Of a stretch of DNA of 64,000 bases, positions 53,091-63,340 are shown one piece after another. The notes under the pieces are model-generated. The model saw nothing but the letters and a program-made list of their open reading frames with translations, was not told where the DNA came from and made no database searches. This DNA comes from Kineothrix sp. IPX-CK (GTDB lineage Bacteria > Bacillota > Clostridia > Lachnospirales > Lachnospiraceae). The translations under genes and the position numbers were made by a program. Each line of letters begins with the position of its first letter. Within the stretch, counting starts at the first letter, position 1. Location: NCBI RefSeq assembly GCF_039134705.1, contig NZ_CP146256.1:4154001-4218000 (forward strand). The letters are read 5' to 3'.

Positions 53091-53369
53091 ATTAAAACCT
53101 CCTTCACTTAGGCGCATTCATCAAAAGACAGTTTTCAATATAATTTTAATACAAAAAACAGAAACTTCAAGTACTCACATTCTAGTAATATACTATCCAA
53201 AAAGATAGTACAGAATAAGCCCAAAAATAAAAACGTTTTTTGTGAGAATTATGCATAAAATGGTTTTTTCACGACATTTTTAATAGTTTTTACACAATAA
53301 CGATGATATAATGAGCTCAGGGGAAAAGGATATTTACTTATGAGATAATTTATAATAGGAGGGCGACAA

Positions 53370-55151
53370 GTGATGTTTAAAAATCTATCGATCAGAAACA
53401 AGTTATTTTTAATTGTGTTACCTACCACTTTGGGATTATGTTTGCTGTTGTTTATATTTTACAGTACAGTCAATTCCACCTATAAAAGCAGTTGGGATAT
53501 TTTCTACGTTAACCTATACATGACTCACGTAAGCCTGCTGAGCAGCGACAGAGATTTCTATCAAGCCAACGAAGCAGCATTACGCATTAATTCTTCGGAT
53601 TCCGGGCAACTCGCAGACCTAAGAGCCGTATACAAGGAAAATGCACAGCAGACAATCGATAATGCTAATAAAGTGACGGAATATCTGCAAAACCATTCAC
53701 AGTTATTGGAATATTACACTCCTCACAATCTCTTCGTGCTAATTAACGGATCTGAAAACTCCGACGATCCCGACGGATTCCTGCAAAAGGATAAAACGCT
53801 AAAGGATCTTCTGGAGGAGTTTCATACGAATTTTACGATATGGCAGTCCTCTTATGACCCGGAGACCGGAGAAGGAGATTTTCATATAATGGATGAATCC
53901 TTTGATACAGCCAGAGAATGCCTCAATGAGATGCAGGATTTGCTCACTCTGTACAGTGATTACAGCTCCGCCCAATTGGAGCGTGAGATTCATGCCAAAA
54001 TCGTTCGAGTGACCTCGATAGCAATCTTTTTTATCACGGTAATTTTTATCCTCGCCGTAATGATCATACGTTATTTAAGGAAGCATATCAACGAGATAAC
54101 CGTCAGCATGAACGAACTGGCCAAAAAGAATCTTGCGCAGGATACTCTTTCCTTAAACAGTAAGGATGAGCTGGGAATTCTGTCCTCTTCCTTCAATACT
54201 GTGCTCGCTTCCCTGCAGGAGATCGTAGGGCAGATAAGCACCGCCTCTTCCGAAATAAGCAATTCTTCTCAAACGATGGTGAAAAGCACTGATGAAGTCA
54301 GTGTTGCTACGGGGGAAATCGCAAGGGCAATTGAGGAAATCGCAAGCACGGCCACCTCTCAGGCCACAGATACGGAGCAGTCCGCTGCAGAAATCGTGAA
54401 CTTGGAGCAGGTCATCGGCCAGAGTGCCGAAAGCGGTGAGCTTCTCGCAAAGGCTTCCAAACAGATAAATAAAGCTGGTATAGAAGGACTCGATGTAGTA
54501 AACGGTCTTGCTGAAATAAATAAGAGCAGTCAGAAAATCTTCTTGGAAATATTAGAGGTCATAGATAAAATAAATGACAGTGCCAATCAGATAGGAGAAG
54601 CAAGCTCTCTCATCTCGGAGATCGCAGAGCAGACCAACCTTCTCTCTCTGAATGCCAGCATTGAAGCTGCCAGAGCAGGAGAGGCAGGCAAGGGCTTTGC
54701 CGTGGTCGCCGATGAAATCCGCAAGCTCGCGGAACAATCTGCCGGATCCGTAGGCACCATTAATACGATGCTGAAGGAATTGCAGGAGAACGCAGCTTTG
54801 GCAAAGGAACAGAGCTATTTGGCGAGAGATACGGTGCAGATACAGACCAGGAGCGTGGACGATACGAAAAACAAGTATACGGCTATCGCCAACAGCCTTG
54901 AGGTCATCAATACACAAATCGATGCGTTAGAAAGCATCAACGGCCGGATGAACTTAAGCTGTAACAATGTGGTATCACATATCAGCAACCTTTCCGCCAG
55001 CGCACAGGAGAATGCCGCCACAACGGAGGAGACCTCCGCCGGTTCCGAAGAAATTCTCGCTTCCATGATTTCCATTGCAGACCTCAGCAACAATGTAAAT
55101 GACCGAATCAAGGAATTGCAGGTTTTGGTAAGAGGTTTCAAAACAACATAA
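53370..55151 (+). CDS. Methyl-accepting chemotaxis protein
   Basis: 593 residues. TM1 about 10-31, an extracellular helical sensor domain of about 180 residues, TM2 about 213-235, HAMP (about 236-290) and a long coiled signalling domain whose tip reads [33 protein letters not shown] in part. Start ATG 53370 or the next codon, with GGAGGGCGACAAG upstream. Ligand unknown. Single gene; che genes other than the CheX-like one are outside the window. Confidence 0.95.
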   Translation: MMFKNLSIRNKLFLIVLPTTLGLCLLLFIFYSTVNSTYKSSWDIFYVNLYMTHVSLLSSDRDFYQANEAALRINSSDSGQLADLRAVYKENAQQTIDNANKVTEYLQNHSQLLEYYTPHNLFVLINGSENSDDPDGFLQKDKTLKDLLEEFHTNFTIWQSSYDPETGEGDFHIMDESFDTARECLNEMQDLLTLYSDYSSAQLEREIHAKIVRVTSIAIFFITVIFILAVMIIRYLRKHINEITVSMNELAKKNLAQDTLSLNSKDELGILSSSFNTVLASLQEIVGQISTASSEISNSSQTMVKSTDEVSVATGEIARAIEEIASTATSQATDTEQSAAEIVNLEQVIGQSAESGELLAKASKQINKAGIEGLDVVNGLAEINKSSQKIFLEILEVIDKINDSANQIGEASSLISEIAEQTNLLSLNASIEAARAGEAGKGFAVVADEIRKLAEQSAGSVGTINTMLKELQENAALAKEQSYLARDTVQIQTRSVDDTKNKYTAIANSLEVINTQIDALESINGRMNLSCNNVVSHISNLSASAQENAATTEETSAGSEEILASMISIADLSNNVNDRIKELQVLVRGFKTT

Positions 55152-55164
55152 TTTAACCTTGTAA

Positions 55165-56205
55165 TTAATGCGCGTGAGTATGATGCAAATCCGGGGTGTG
55201 GGCATGGGTATGTACCATTTCTTCGTGAATGTGAGGATGGCTGTGCTCACCCTCCACCGGATAATCGTGAATATGAGTATGATGTCCATCAGTATGACTA
55301 TGCCTGTGCTCGTGCTCCAATTCATGGTGGGCATGGGAATGCTCGTGTCTCTCAAACGCCGCCAGATATGCCCCTGCCGCCATAATGAAGGCAGCGACAG
55401 AAAATGAAAGTGTCAGATTCTGACCGAAAATCACAAACGACAGGAATACGCCGATAAACGGCGACGCTGCATAATATGCGCTGGTGCGCGCGGCCCCCAG
55501 CTCTCTTTGGGCGCGGATATAAAAGAATATGCTAAGTCCATAGGACACGAACCCCAACAAAAGAGAACAAACGATATAAGCACCGTGAAAAATAATTTCC
55601 GATGAAGCCGCCGCTATCAGCAAGGAACCAAAACCAGAACCGAAGCCCTTGATAATGACGATCTCGAATGGATCTTTTAACGACAGCATCCGTGTACAAT
55701 TGTTTTCAAAACCCCAGCAGACGCAGGCCAGCAGTACAAATATCGAGCCTATGGAGAAGGAAAAGGTACTGAAATCCTCAACAGATAAAATCATGCTCGA
55801 CACGGTGATAAGAAATATGGCCATCCACATTCTTTTTCCTATCGCTTCCTTAAAAATTACTAAGGCGATTACTGCAGTGGCTACAATCTCGAAATTATTC
55901 ATCAAGGACGCGTTAGCCGATGTGGTAAGGCTTAGACCGATCATAAGAAAAATCGGCGCGCCAATGTCAAGGATTATCATACCGGCTACATAAGGAAGCT
56001 CGGTTCTCGTAATTTTCGCTTCTTTCCGTTCCGACTTCTTTCCTCTTAACAGGTTTACGATGAGCATCCCTGCTCCGGCACCCAGATAAAGCAGCGATGC
56101 CATGAATATAGGTGAAAGCTCTCCTAATAAAATTTTTGAGACGGGAGCACTGATTCCATAACAGACTGCCGCCAGAATTGCCATAAATATTGCTGATTTT
56201 TTCAT
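55165..56205 (-). CDS. EamA/DMT-family transporter with histidine-rich C-terminal tail
   Basis: 346 residues. The first ~285 form ten helices in two EamA repeats (AVCYGISAPVSKILLGELSP at the start). The last ~60 residues hold about two dozen His in HxH and HH patterns mixed with Glu/Asp (for example HSHAHHELEHEHRHSH), ending in HHTHAH. Such tails bind Ni, Co, Zn or Cu in metal transporters and chaperones but are rare in DMT proteins. Metal-linked transport or metal buffering is a possibility. Convergent with the chemoreceptor. Confidence 0.88.
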   Translation of the reverse strand: MKKSAIFMAILAAVCYGISAPVSKILLGELSPIFMASLLYLGAGAGMLIVNLLRGKKSERKEAKITRTELPYVAGMIILDIGAPIFLMIGLSLTTSANASLMNNFEIVATAVIALVIFKEAIGKRMWMAIFLITVSSMILSVEDFSTFSFSIGSIFVLLACVCWGFENNCTRMLSLKDPFEIVIIKGFGSGFGSLLIAAASSEIIFHGAYIVCSLLLGFVSYGLSIFFYIRAQRELGAARTSAYYAASPFIGVFLSFVIFGQNLTLSFSVAAFIMAAGAYLAAFERHEHSHAHHELEHEHRHSHTDGHHTHIHDYPVEGEHSHPHIHEEMVHTHAHTPDLHHTHAH

Positions 56206-56246
56206 ATTCTGTTACCTGATCTCCACTTTATTTTGTAACCATTTAG

Positions 56247-56533
56247 GATTAGGGCGTCAAAAGGTCCTTTTGCAAACGTCTCAAGCCAATATGCTCAAAA
56301 CAAAAAAACTCCTGCTCCGAATTCCAATATATAAGAAGTTCTAATTCTCAGTCTATTCGCGCCAAACATAACAGAAAACAAAAAACTCGCTGCGCTCAAA
56401 CAGTTTTGTTTTCTGTTATGGCTCAAATATCCAGAGAAAGAACTTCTAAATATTTACATAGGCGCAATCGTTCTTTTTGTTTTGGTCATATTGACCAGAA
56501 TGTATTTATAAAGGACCTTTTGACACCCTAATC
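56247..56533. repeat. 287-bp palindromic transposon-like element, copy 2 (inverted relative to copy 1)
   Basis: Same family as 34358-34646, in the reverse direction. Ends read GATTAGGGCGTCAAAAGG and its complement CCTTTTGACACCCTAATC. The central hairpin CATAACAGAAAACAAAA with TTTTGTTTTCTGTTATG is kept. Flanks are CATTTAG at 56240-56246 and again at 56534-56540, a perfect 7-bp direct repeat expected of a target-site duplication. No ORF. It lies between the ends/starts of the DMT and alpha-galactosidase genes. Confidence 0.87.
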
Positions 56534-56594
56534 CATTTAGAGAATTACTTATAAAGATAGTATAACATTAACAGCAAATTTTGGAATCCTATAT

Positions 56595-58700
56595 TTATTT
56601 CCTTCCAAGCAACACTGCTACCGCCTTTTTATTGTCCTCTGGCGTATAGCACAAGCAGTTATCTTCTATCGATACCGCGCACTCGCTGTCGGAATATACT
56701 TCTTTGATTACAGCATGAACTCCCTTTGGAAGTTCCATTTTCAAGACGCCTCCCATCGGAACTTCAAATGCATGGAAAAGAGCATATGCCTCACCTCCAT
56801 CGGAAACCCTTACGATTCCCTGCCAACCCTTCAGATTTCTGTAGCTGGTAATCTCACTTCCGTAAAAGTAGGTATATCCATGCTTAATAATAGGTGCTAT
56901 CTTTTTATAAAAGGCAATTCCTCTGTCGATCACGTCCCACTGTCCGCTGCTCAATTCCGTCACATCTCCGGAAATACACATTCTTCCCAAAAATGTATTG
57001 ATAACAGAGTAAGCGATTCTTTTTAATGAATCCTCTTTCCTTATTACGGCCCATATCTGACTCTGTCTGGGCAGAATGGCTCTGTGAAGGTTAGCCGCAA
57101 TTACCGGAATCTCCTCGCACTCATGGGCGTCGGAAAAGGATGCCATGCTGGTCAGGCTCATCATGAGAGGTTCCAGCCGATGTCCTCCGGATGCACAGTT
57201 TTCCAGAATGATACCAGGGACCTCCTCCTTTACACTCTTAATAAATTCCAGAGAAGCAGCCATATTTTGACGCAGGCCCTCTCCCAGAGACTCCGCTCCG
57301 TCACATCCAAGTCCTATCGTGTCATTATAATCCATCTTCATATATTCGAAGCCGTATCGCTTCAAGGTTCCGATTACTTTCTCCTTCAGATAACCGATAA
57401 CCCACGGGTTACGCAGGTCCAGGAAGCGCCTCATGGTAGTGGTAAGCACTTCCCCGTCTCTCTTTAAGAGATGCTCTTCATCCTTATAGATTTCTGCAGC
57501 GGAGCCTACATTTTCTATCTCGAACCATATGCCCGGCTTAAGTCCTGCTTCCTTTATTTTCTGAACAGTCTTCTCTAAGCCCTCGGGAAACAGTTCCTTG
57601 GAGACGTTGTAATCTCCCATCATAATATCCCAAGGAACCCCATCTTTTTTATACCAACCGCAATCGATAACAAAATAGGAGAAGCCCTTATTTTTAATTG
57701 CTTCCAGTATTCCTGTTATATTCTCATGGGAAGGACAGCCCCATGTGGTACAGTATTCGTTGAAGATAATGGGAAGCTCCTGCTCACCTTCCGGCTCTTT
57801 ATCCACATATTCCTCAAGAGCTGCCGTCATTCTCTGGGAAATTCTGTCCACGCCTCCGCCTTTGCATACGGATAGAATCGCCGTGGGCGTCTCAAAGCTT
57901 TCCTCCGGTGCCAGCTTTTTCATCCAATGCCCGAATTCTCTGTCGGCCAGTCCTCCCGATACGGATACTCCATCATCCTTACGGTATACCTCCATCTGCC
58001 ACGATGCATTGTGCTTTAGCTGTGCCCCCCAGCAGACATCATTTACGCTATCTTCCACTACAAGATAGGGGAAGTAGCGGTTTACCGGCATGGAACCCAC
58101 TTGCCCGAAGCGCTCCGAGCGAACCGCGTGTCCCGCCCATGAGGGCTCCAGCTGCATTTCTTCAATCGTCCTCGTTTCCAGACGTCCTTCCATGCTCCAT
58201 ACGCTGCGCAGGCGGTGTACCCTCATGCTGTCATGAGCATCCCCAGCCACGAAAGGAGATATCCCTCCCAGAGAAAAGCTGGACAGCATTTCAAGAAAAA
58301 TCTCCTTATTTCCTCCGTTTGTCAGCCTCACCTCACTTTCCAGATGACTGCTGCCCTCCTTAAATCTCAGACAATGCTCCGCTTTGCACGCCTCTTTAAA
58401 ATAGAAAGAAGTATATATACAAGTCTGCCGTTCGTCTTTCACTATATATTGATCGTGATATTTAAGCAGGCTTACCGAGCCTCCCTGGCGCATCGTACCG
58501 CCTCCCGCATAACCGCCCGGATAGACATCCCCGGCCGCCTTTATCTGCACCAGAGAATCGACTACCTGTTTTTTCTCCTTCCAGCAAAGCAGTTCCATAC
58601 CTGATGGCACAAGAACCAGCTCCACTGCTTTTGTTTCGTCATCCAGATAATAATGGCATTCCATATCCCCCAGCAAATATTTATTCAATAATGCAACCAT
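56595..58700 (-). CDS. Alpha-galactosidase (GH36)
   Basis: 701 residues. N-terminal beta-supersandwich (1-~290), catalytic barrel (about 300-610) with nucleophile Asp in YMKMDYND and acid/base Asp in ASFSDAHE, and a C-terminal beta domain. FEIENVG and ILENCASGGHR are GH36 signatures. No signal peptide: it cleaves alpha-1,6-galactosides (melibiose, raffinose family) after import by the ABC genes directly upstream. Twenty bp after the permease gene. Confidence 0.95.
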   Translation of the reverse strand: MVALLNKYLLGDMECHYYLDDETKAVELVLVPSGMELLCWKEKKQVVDSLVQIKAAGDVYPGGYAGGGTMRQGGSVSLLKYHDQYIVKDERQTCIYTSFYFKEACKAEHCLRFKEGSSHLESEVRLTNGGNKEIFLEMLSSFSLGGISPFVAGDAHDSMRVHRLRSVWSMEGRLETRTIEEMQLEPSWAGHAVRSERFGQVGSMPVNRYFPYLVVEDSVNDVCWGAQLKHNASWQMEVYRKDDGVSVSGGLADREFGHWMKKLAPEESFETPTAILSVCKGGGVDRISQRMTAALEEYVDKEPEGEQELPIIFNEYCTTWGCPSHENITGILEAIKNKGFSYFVIDCGWYKKDGVPWDIMMGDYNVSKELFPEGLEKTVQKIKEAGLKPGIWFEIENVGSAAEIYKDEEHLLKRDGEVLTTTMRRFLDLRNPWVIGYLKEKVIGTLKRYGFEYMKMDYNDTIGLGCDGAESLGEGLRQNMAASLEFIKSVKEEVPGIILENCASGGHRLEPLMMSLTSMASFSDAHECEEIPVIAANLHRAILPRQSQIWAVIRKEDSLKRIAYSVINTFLGRMCISGDVTELSSGQWDVIDRGIAFYKKIAPIIKHGYTYFYGSEITSYRNLKGWQGIVRVSDGGEAYALFHAFEVPMGGVLKMELPKGVHAVIKEVYSDSECAVSIEDNCLCYTPEDNKKAVAVLLGRK

Positions 58701-58719
58701 ATCTTTTCCCTCCTAATCG

Positions 58720-59592
58720 TTATCCCTTGACCGCACCGACAGTCATTCCTTTTATAAAATATTTCTGCAGGCTTATGAATAATATGGCAATCGGCAGAAC
58801 CGATATGATAATTGCCGCCATGGCCGTTGTATAGTCGCTGGTCTGTGCCGAAAACAAAGACTGGATCGCCACGGTAAGCGTCTTAAGCTGCTTCTTGCTC
58901 ACATACAGACTGGCCAGCAAATAGTCGTTCCATATCTGAAATGCCTGCATAATTACCAGAGTCGCCATAGCAGGCTTAAGGAGCGGCATGACTATAGTAA
59001 AATAAGTCCGAAAAACGGAGCATCCGTCTATCCTCGCCGCCTCTTCCAGCTCTATCGGAACTGTCGACATAAAGCTATTCATAAGAAAAACTCCAAAGGA
59101 GATTCCCGTAGCGATATACATAAAGATAATTCCGTGTGCCGTGTTGGTAAGATTCATATTATATCCTATGATATATATCGGCAAGAACAGCGCCTGATAC
59201 GGAATCAGAATTCCTACTATAAAATAAATATAACAGAATTTGAAGAATTTAGCTTTACATCTGGCAATCGCCCATGCGGTGGATCCGCACAGCAAAGCGA
59301 GTACAAGCACGCTGATTGCAGTATATAAAAAGGTATTGGTAAAGGTTGTGGCCATATTCAGTTTATCAAAGGCCTTTTCATAATTTCCGAATTGTATACT
59401 TTCCGGCAGCGCAAGAGGGCTGGATAAATACAGCTCCTTTTTCGTCTTGAAGGAATAATTCACGATCATTAAAATAGGTGCGACGAAAAGCAAGGCTATC
59501 GCTGTCATAAATATCTGAACAGCCAGCGTTACTTTTGTATAAGGCTGTTTTTGTATGTCTTCTTTTCTGCTTCTTCGCTTTGCTGACAGCAT
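58720..59592 (-). CDS. Carbohydrate ABC transporter permease (MsmG type)
   Basis: 290 residues, six helices, EAA loop LEEAARIDGCSVFRTYFTIVMPLLKPA. Start overlaps the stop of the MsmF-type gene by one base. Part of the alpha-galactoside importer. Confidence 0.94.
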   Translation of the reverse strand: MLSAKRRSRKEDIQKQPYTKVTLAVQIFMTAIALLFVAPILMIVNYSFKTKKELYLSSPLALPESIQFGNYEKAFDKLNMATTFTNTFLYTAISVLVLALLCGSTAWAIARCKAKFFKFCYIYFIVGILIPYQALFLPIYIIGYNMNLTNTAHGIIFMYIATGISFGVFLMNSFMSTVPIELEEAARIDGCSVFRTYFTIVMPLLKPAMATLVIMQAFQIWNDYLLASLYVSKKQLKTLTVAIQSLFSAQTSDYTTAMAAIIISVLPIAILFISLQKYFIKGMTVGAVKG

Positions 59593-60482
59593 TATGCCTG
59601 CACCTCCTTCTTTTTCAGACCCTTCACTTGTATCAGAGCTACCAGAAGCAGGACCAGAACAAGCGTCACAGACATTGCCGAGCCGTATCCGTACTGCCTT
59701 CCGTTAATAGCCGTCGCATAGGTCTGATAAATAATTGATGTGGAGGCCCTTCCCGGGCCGCCTTTGGTGGAAGCCACCAATAAGTCGTAAACCTTTAAGG
59801 AACCGGTTGTTATTCCTACGACACAAATCGTAATGGCCGGCGCCAGCATGGGAATCGTTATATTTCTAAATCGGCTCAGGGCCCCTGCCCCATCTACCTT
59901 TGCCGCCTCGTACAAATCTGACGGAATAGACTGAAGCCCCGCCAGGTAAATGAGCATCCAATACCCGATCCACTGCCAGTTATTCGCTATCAAAAGCCCG
60001 GACAGAACAGTCTGACCGCTTCCGAAAAGCAGAAAATTGATGCTGGTTCCCAGCATTTCATTAATTGCGGGCAGCACGTTGGAATACATTTTCAGCCAAA
60101 TAAAACCAACGATCAGGGAACTGATTAAGCAAGGAACAAAAAAAGCTGTTCTGTATATTTTCTGCGCCTTAATTCCGCTGTCCAGAGCAACAGCAAAAAG
60201 CAGGGCAAGTACATTTTGTATTATTGTATTTCCAATTGTAAATTTAATGGTAAACCACCATGCCGATCTGAAATCTGAGTCCTTCATCAAACTGATATAG
60301 TTCTGGAATCCTACAAAGGGCTTAAGCGCAGACATTCCGTCCCAGCTCGTAAGAGAATATCGAACTGCCATGAACATGGGGATGATGAGGCCTACCGTAA
60401 AAATCAAAAAGCCCGGAAGAACCATCGCCAGATATTGTTTCTCCATTTTCTTTTCCATTCCATTTCGCTTTTTATTATTCAT
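59592..60482 (-). CDS. Carbohydrate ABC transporter permease (MsmF type)
   Basis: 296 residues, six helices, EAA loop YEAAKVDGAGALSRFRNITIPMLAPA. Follows the binding-protein gene after 102 bp that contain a stem-loop. Works with the MsmG-type permease; the ATPase is encoded elsewhere. Confidence 0.94.
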   Translation of the reverse strand: MNNKKRNGMEKKMEKQYLAMVLPGFLIFTVGLIIPMFMAVRYSLTSWDGMSALKPFVGFQNYISLMKDSDFRSAWWFTIKFTIGNTIIQNVLALLFAVALDSGIKAQKIYRTAFFVPCLISSLIVGFIWLKMYSNVLPAINEMLGTSINFLLFGSGQTVLSGLLIANNWQWIGYWMLIYLAGLQSIPSDLYEAAKVDGAGALSRFRNITIPMLAPAITICVVGITTGSLKVYDLLVASTKGGPGRASTSIIYQTYATAINGRQYGYGSAMSVTLVLVLLLVALIQVKGLKKKEVQA

Positions 60483-60546
60483 TCTTCTTCACTCCTAATT
60501 AATTTATTTACGGCATCAACATGGCAAAAAATTATCCTATTACATG

Positions 60547-60580
60547 AAAGAGGCTGCCACAAGAAATGTAACAGCCTCTT
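60547..60580 (-). terminator. Stem-loop between binding-protein and permease genes (alpha-galactoside operon)
   Basis: AAAGAGGCTG pairs with CAGCCTCTTT around a 14-nt loop, followed on the minus strand by TTTCATG. Probably a partial terminator that leaves the binding-protein message in excess, parallel to 48843-48875. Confidence 0.65.
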
Positions 60581-60584
60581 TTTC

Positions 60585-61922
60585 TTAATTAGCGCTGCTT
60601 GCCGTAACTCTGGCATCCGATGCCGCTAATGCTTCTTCAAAAGTCTCATCTCCCTGAAGCCATGCCGCTATATCTTTTGCATTTTCCTCTTGGAAGCCGC
60701 CCCATACGAGCTGGTTATTGCCTAATGTTACATCTACGATCATGCCTTCTGCCGCATATTTATCGATATCTTCCTGACTGGGATTCGTAAAGGTAGGGGT
60801 AACATCTTTAAGCATTGCTGCAGTCTTCGTGTAGTCATATATCTCGCCCGCAAGCTCTTTGTTTCCCGTTATTACGTCGAGCACGCAGTTGATTGCATCC
60901 TGATGTTCACTGGCTACGCTGGTCATAATTGTAATGTTCGGCTCAAAGATCAGCTTGGAATCGCCTGTTTTGTTAGGGAAGGGGAATATTCCAAAGTTGA
61001 AGTTCTCATCGATATCCAGGAAGTTCTGGATCGACCATGAACCGGATACTTTCATCGCCGCCTCTCCCATAACCATTCTCGCGTCACAGTCCGTTTGCTC
61101 CGTGGAGAAGGTTTCCGGGAATGTATTGTCAAAAATCAGCTTATTATAACTATATGCTGTCTGGAATTCCTGACTGTCCGTAAAGGAGGTCTTACCGCTT
61201 CTGAAGTCTTCTCCCCACGTCGGATTGTTGTTAAATACGTCATTCATCGCAAATTGCATCGTGACATTGCCGATAGACCATGTATCCACCATATGGCTTG
61301 CAAAAGGAACGATACCTTTTGCGTTGCAGTCATCTATAATCACCTGCAGATCATCCAGAGTCTCAGGAATCTCCCAGCCGTTTTCTGCAAACATATCCTT
61401 GTTATAGTAAACGCCCTGATACAGCGCGTTATATACGAGACCGTATGTCTTGCCATCCAAAGTTACGTTAGCGCTGGCCGCATCCAAAACTCTGTCGAGG
61501 TAAGTGCTGTCGATTTCTCCTAATATTCCCTGCGGAGCATAGGTCGCCACGTCCTGTGCCTTGCCAATCATGATATCGGGAAGTCCGGACTGCATATATT
61601 GCTGCATTTTAGGCTGGAAATCGTTGCCCCAGTCCACGCATTCCCATTCCAGCGTGATACCGGGATACTGCTCAGCTAATGCGGCGTCGATCAAATCCTC
61701 GATTCCTGCGTCGGTAGTAGATTGTCCCGCCAATACGGTAAGAGTTACTTCCTCTACCGGCTGTGTCTCTTCGCCTTCGGGAGCCTCCGCAGTCTGCTCC
61801 TTAGCCGGCTGCGTATTTGTCTGCGTCTGCTCTGCCCCGGAAGCATTGCCGCTGCCGCATCCTGCAAGCAGGCCCATTAACATTGTGGAACATAAAATAA
61901 TACTCAAAGCCTTCTTTTTCAT
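60585..61922 (-). CDS. Extracellular alpha-galactoside-binding lipoprotein (MsmE-like)
   Basis: 445 residues. Lipobox LLAGC (Cys22), then a Gly/Ala/Thr/Gln/Glu-rich linker of about 35 residues and a family 1 solute-binding domain (TVLAGQSTTDAGIEDLID, WECVDWGNDFQPKMQ, MIGKAQDV). Substrate predicted from the GH36 gene in the same operon. It has a close paralogue at 62066. Confidence 0.93.
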   Translation of the reverse strand: MKKKALSIILCSTMLMGLLAGCGSGNASGAEQTQTNTQPAKEQTAEAPEGEETQPVEEVTLTVLAGQSTTDAGIEDLIDAALAEQYPGITLEWECVDWGNDFQPKMQQYMQSGLPDIMIGKAQDVATYAPQGILGEIDSTYLDRVLDAASANVTLDGKTYGLVYNALYQGVYYNKDMFAENGWEIPETLDDLQVIIDDCNAKGIVPFASHMVDTWSIGNVTMQFAMNDVFNNNPTWGEDFRSGKTSFTDSQEFQTAYSYNKLIFDNTFPETFSTEQTDCDARMVMGEAAMKVSGSWSIQNFLDIDENFNFGIFPFPNKTGDSKLIFEPNITIMTSVASEHQDAINCVLDVITGNKELAGEIYDYTKTAAMLKDVTPTFTNPSQEDIDKYAAEGMIVDVTLGNNQLVWGGFQEENAKDIAAWLQGDETFEEALAASDARVTASSAN

Positions 61923-62001
61923 GTTTACCCTCCAATAGAATGTGTTTTTGTTTACATTTATAGTTTAGCTTTTATCGGGGGAAGGGAAATAGGACTGATT
62001 T

Positions 62002-62047
62002 GGAAAAAGCAGTTGCACTATTTTGAAATTCTAAATAGTGCAGCTGC
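62002..62047 (-). terminator. Terminator after the second binding-protein gene
   Basis: A 15-bp stem with one G-U pair (GCAGCTGCACTATTT with AAATAGTGCAACTGC) followed by TTTTTCC on the minus strand, 19 bp after the stop. It separates the regulator/sensor unit from the alpha-galactoside operon. Confidence 0.85.
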
Positions 62048-62065
62048 TCTCTCAAATTTTATTAT

Positions 62066-63340
62066 TTAATTACCGCTCTCTTCTCTGTGCTCGTCCGCGT
62101 ATTCAAGCACCTGTTCCATACTGTTCTCCTCATTCAGCCATTTAAAAATTTCCTCCGCCAAATCGTTTTGAAATTTCCAAATTAACTGGTTATTTCCTAT
62201 CGCGGCGTCTATTATCCTATTTTCATCCTCGTATTTCTTTATGTCCGCTTCCACCGGACTCTTATAGGTTATCGTCATATCATCCACTACCGGATAGGTG
62301 CTGGTGAAGCCCAGGATTTCCTGCATCAGCTTTTCATTTTGCAAAAGCTCGGTAAAAATATCGTTAATGATATCTTGATGACCGGACGTATTGCTCATCA
62401 TAAAGGTCATATTCGTCTCCTTAATCAGACTCGCATCACCCGTTTCGTTGGGAAAGGGAAAAAAACCGTATTGCGTGGAGGTATCGTACTGTCCCATAGC
62501 TTGCAAGGACCATGAGCCGGTCAGATACATGGCTGCTTCACCCCCGGCAAATCTTCTATCGCTTTCATATTGTTCGATGACCAAAGCATCGTCCCATGTA
62601 TGGTTTAAGATATATTTGTTCTGCTCGATACATTCCCTCATGCGCGGATCATTGGAAAAGCTGATTTCCCCCTCTCTGAATCTGCTTCCCCAGTTACTTT
62701 CCCCGCGGAAAACATTGTTCAGCATGAACTGCATGGTCATATTACCGATTTTCCAGCCCTCCTGAAAATGAGCGGCAAAAGGGACGACTCCGTTTTCCTC
62801 CAGTATATTTACCGTTCTCTCCATCTCCTCCAGGGTATCTGGTACCTGGAGCTGTAATTTGTCAAAGATGTCCTTATTATAAACGACACCCTGATACCAT
62901 GCATTATAAGGTATTCCATATACCTTTCCGTCTATGGTGACGGCATCGCGTATCCTCTCTTCGATGCGCTCCATTCCCTCAGCCCTGACCTCGGCCAGAT
63001 TGCCGCTTCGCGCATAGGCATACACATCCTGAGCCTTTCCAACAATAATATCCGGCACGTCTCCCGCCGCAAGCCTGCCCTGCATTTGGGAGTCGAACTT
63101 CTCTCCCCAATCTACACATTCCCATTCCAGCGCTACCGCGGGAAATTTCTCGGCAATCATCTCGTCTATCATATCCTCCACGCCCGCATCGGAAGTGGAT
63201 TGCCCCGCTAAGACGGTAAGCATTACCTTATCCGTCCCTTCTTTGGAATCCTTCTCCCCATAATCCATAGCCTGAAATGTAAGAACGAATACCGCCGCCA
63301 TACATAAGATTAATATCGCTGCTATTCCTGCTTTTTTCAT
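62066..63340 (-). CDS. Membrane-anchored paralogue of the MsmE-like binding protein
   Basis: 424 residues. The N-terminus is a signal anchor (about 5-25) without a lipobox Cys; the rest closely follows the lipoprotein at 60585 (LTVLAGQSTSDAGVEDMID, LEWECVDWGEKF, IIVGKAQDVYAYA; similarity runs to the C-terminus). It overlaps the AraC-type regulator gene by four bases rather than a permease, so it may sense the sugar and pass the signal to a kinase, or replace the main binding protein in some conditions. Confidence 0.88.
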   Translation of the reverse strand: MKKAGIAAILILCMAAVFVLTFQAMDYGEKDSKEGTDKVMLTVLAGQSTSDAGVEDMIDEMIAEKFPAVALEWECVDWGEKFDSQMQGRLAAGDVPDIIVGKAQDVYAYARSGNLAEVRAEGMERIEERIRDAVTIDGKVYGIPYNAWYQGVVYNKDIFDKLQLQVPDTLEEMERTVNILEENGVVPFAAHFQEGWKIGNMTMQFMLNNVFRGESNWGSRFREGEISFSNDPRMRECIEQNKYILNHTWDDALVIEQYESDRRFAGGEAAMYLTGSWSLQAMGQYDTSTQYGFFPFPNETGDASLIKETNMTFMMSNTSGHQDIINDIFTELLQNEKLMQEILGFTSTYPVVDDMTITYKSPVEADIKKYEDENRIIDAAIGNNQLIWKFQNDLAEEIFKWLNEENSMEQVLEYADEHREESGN

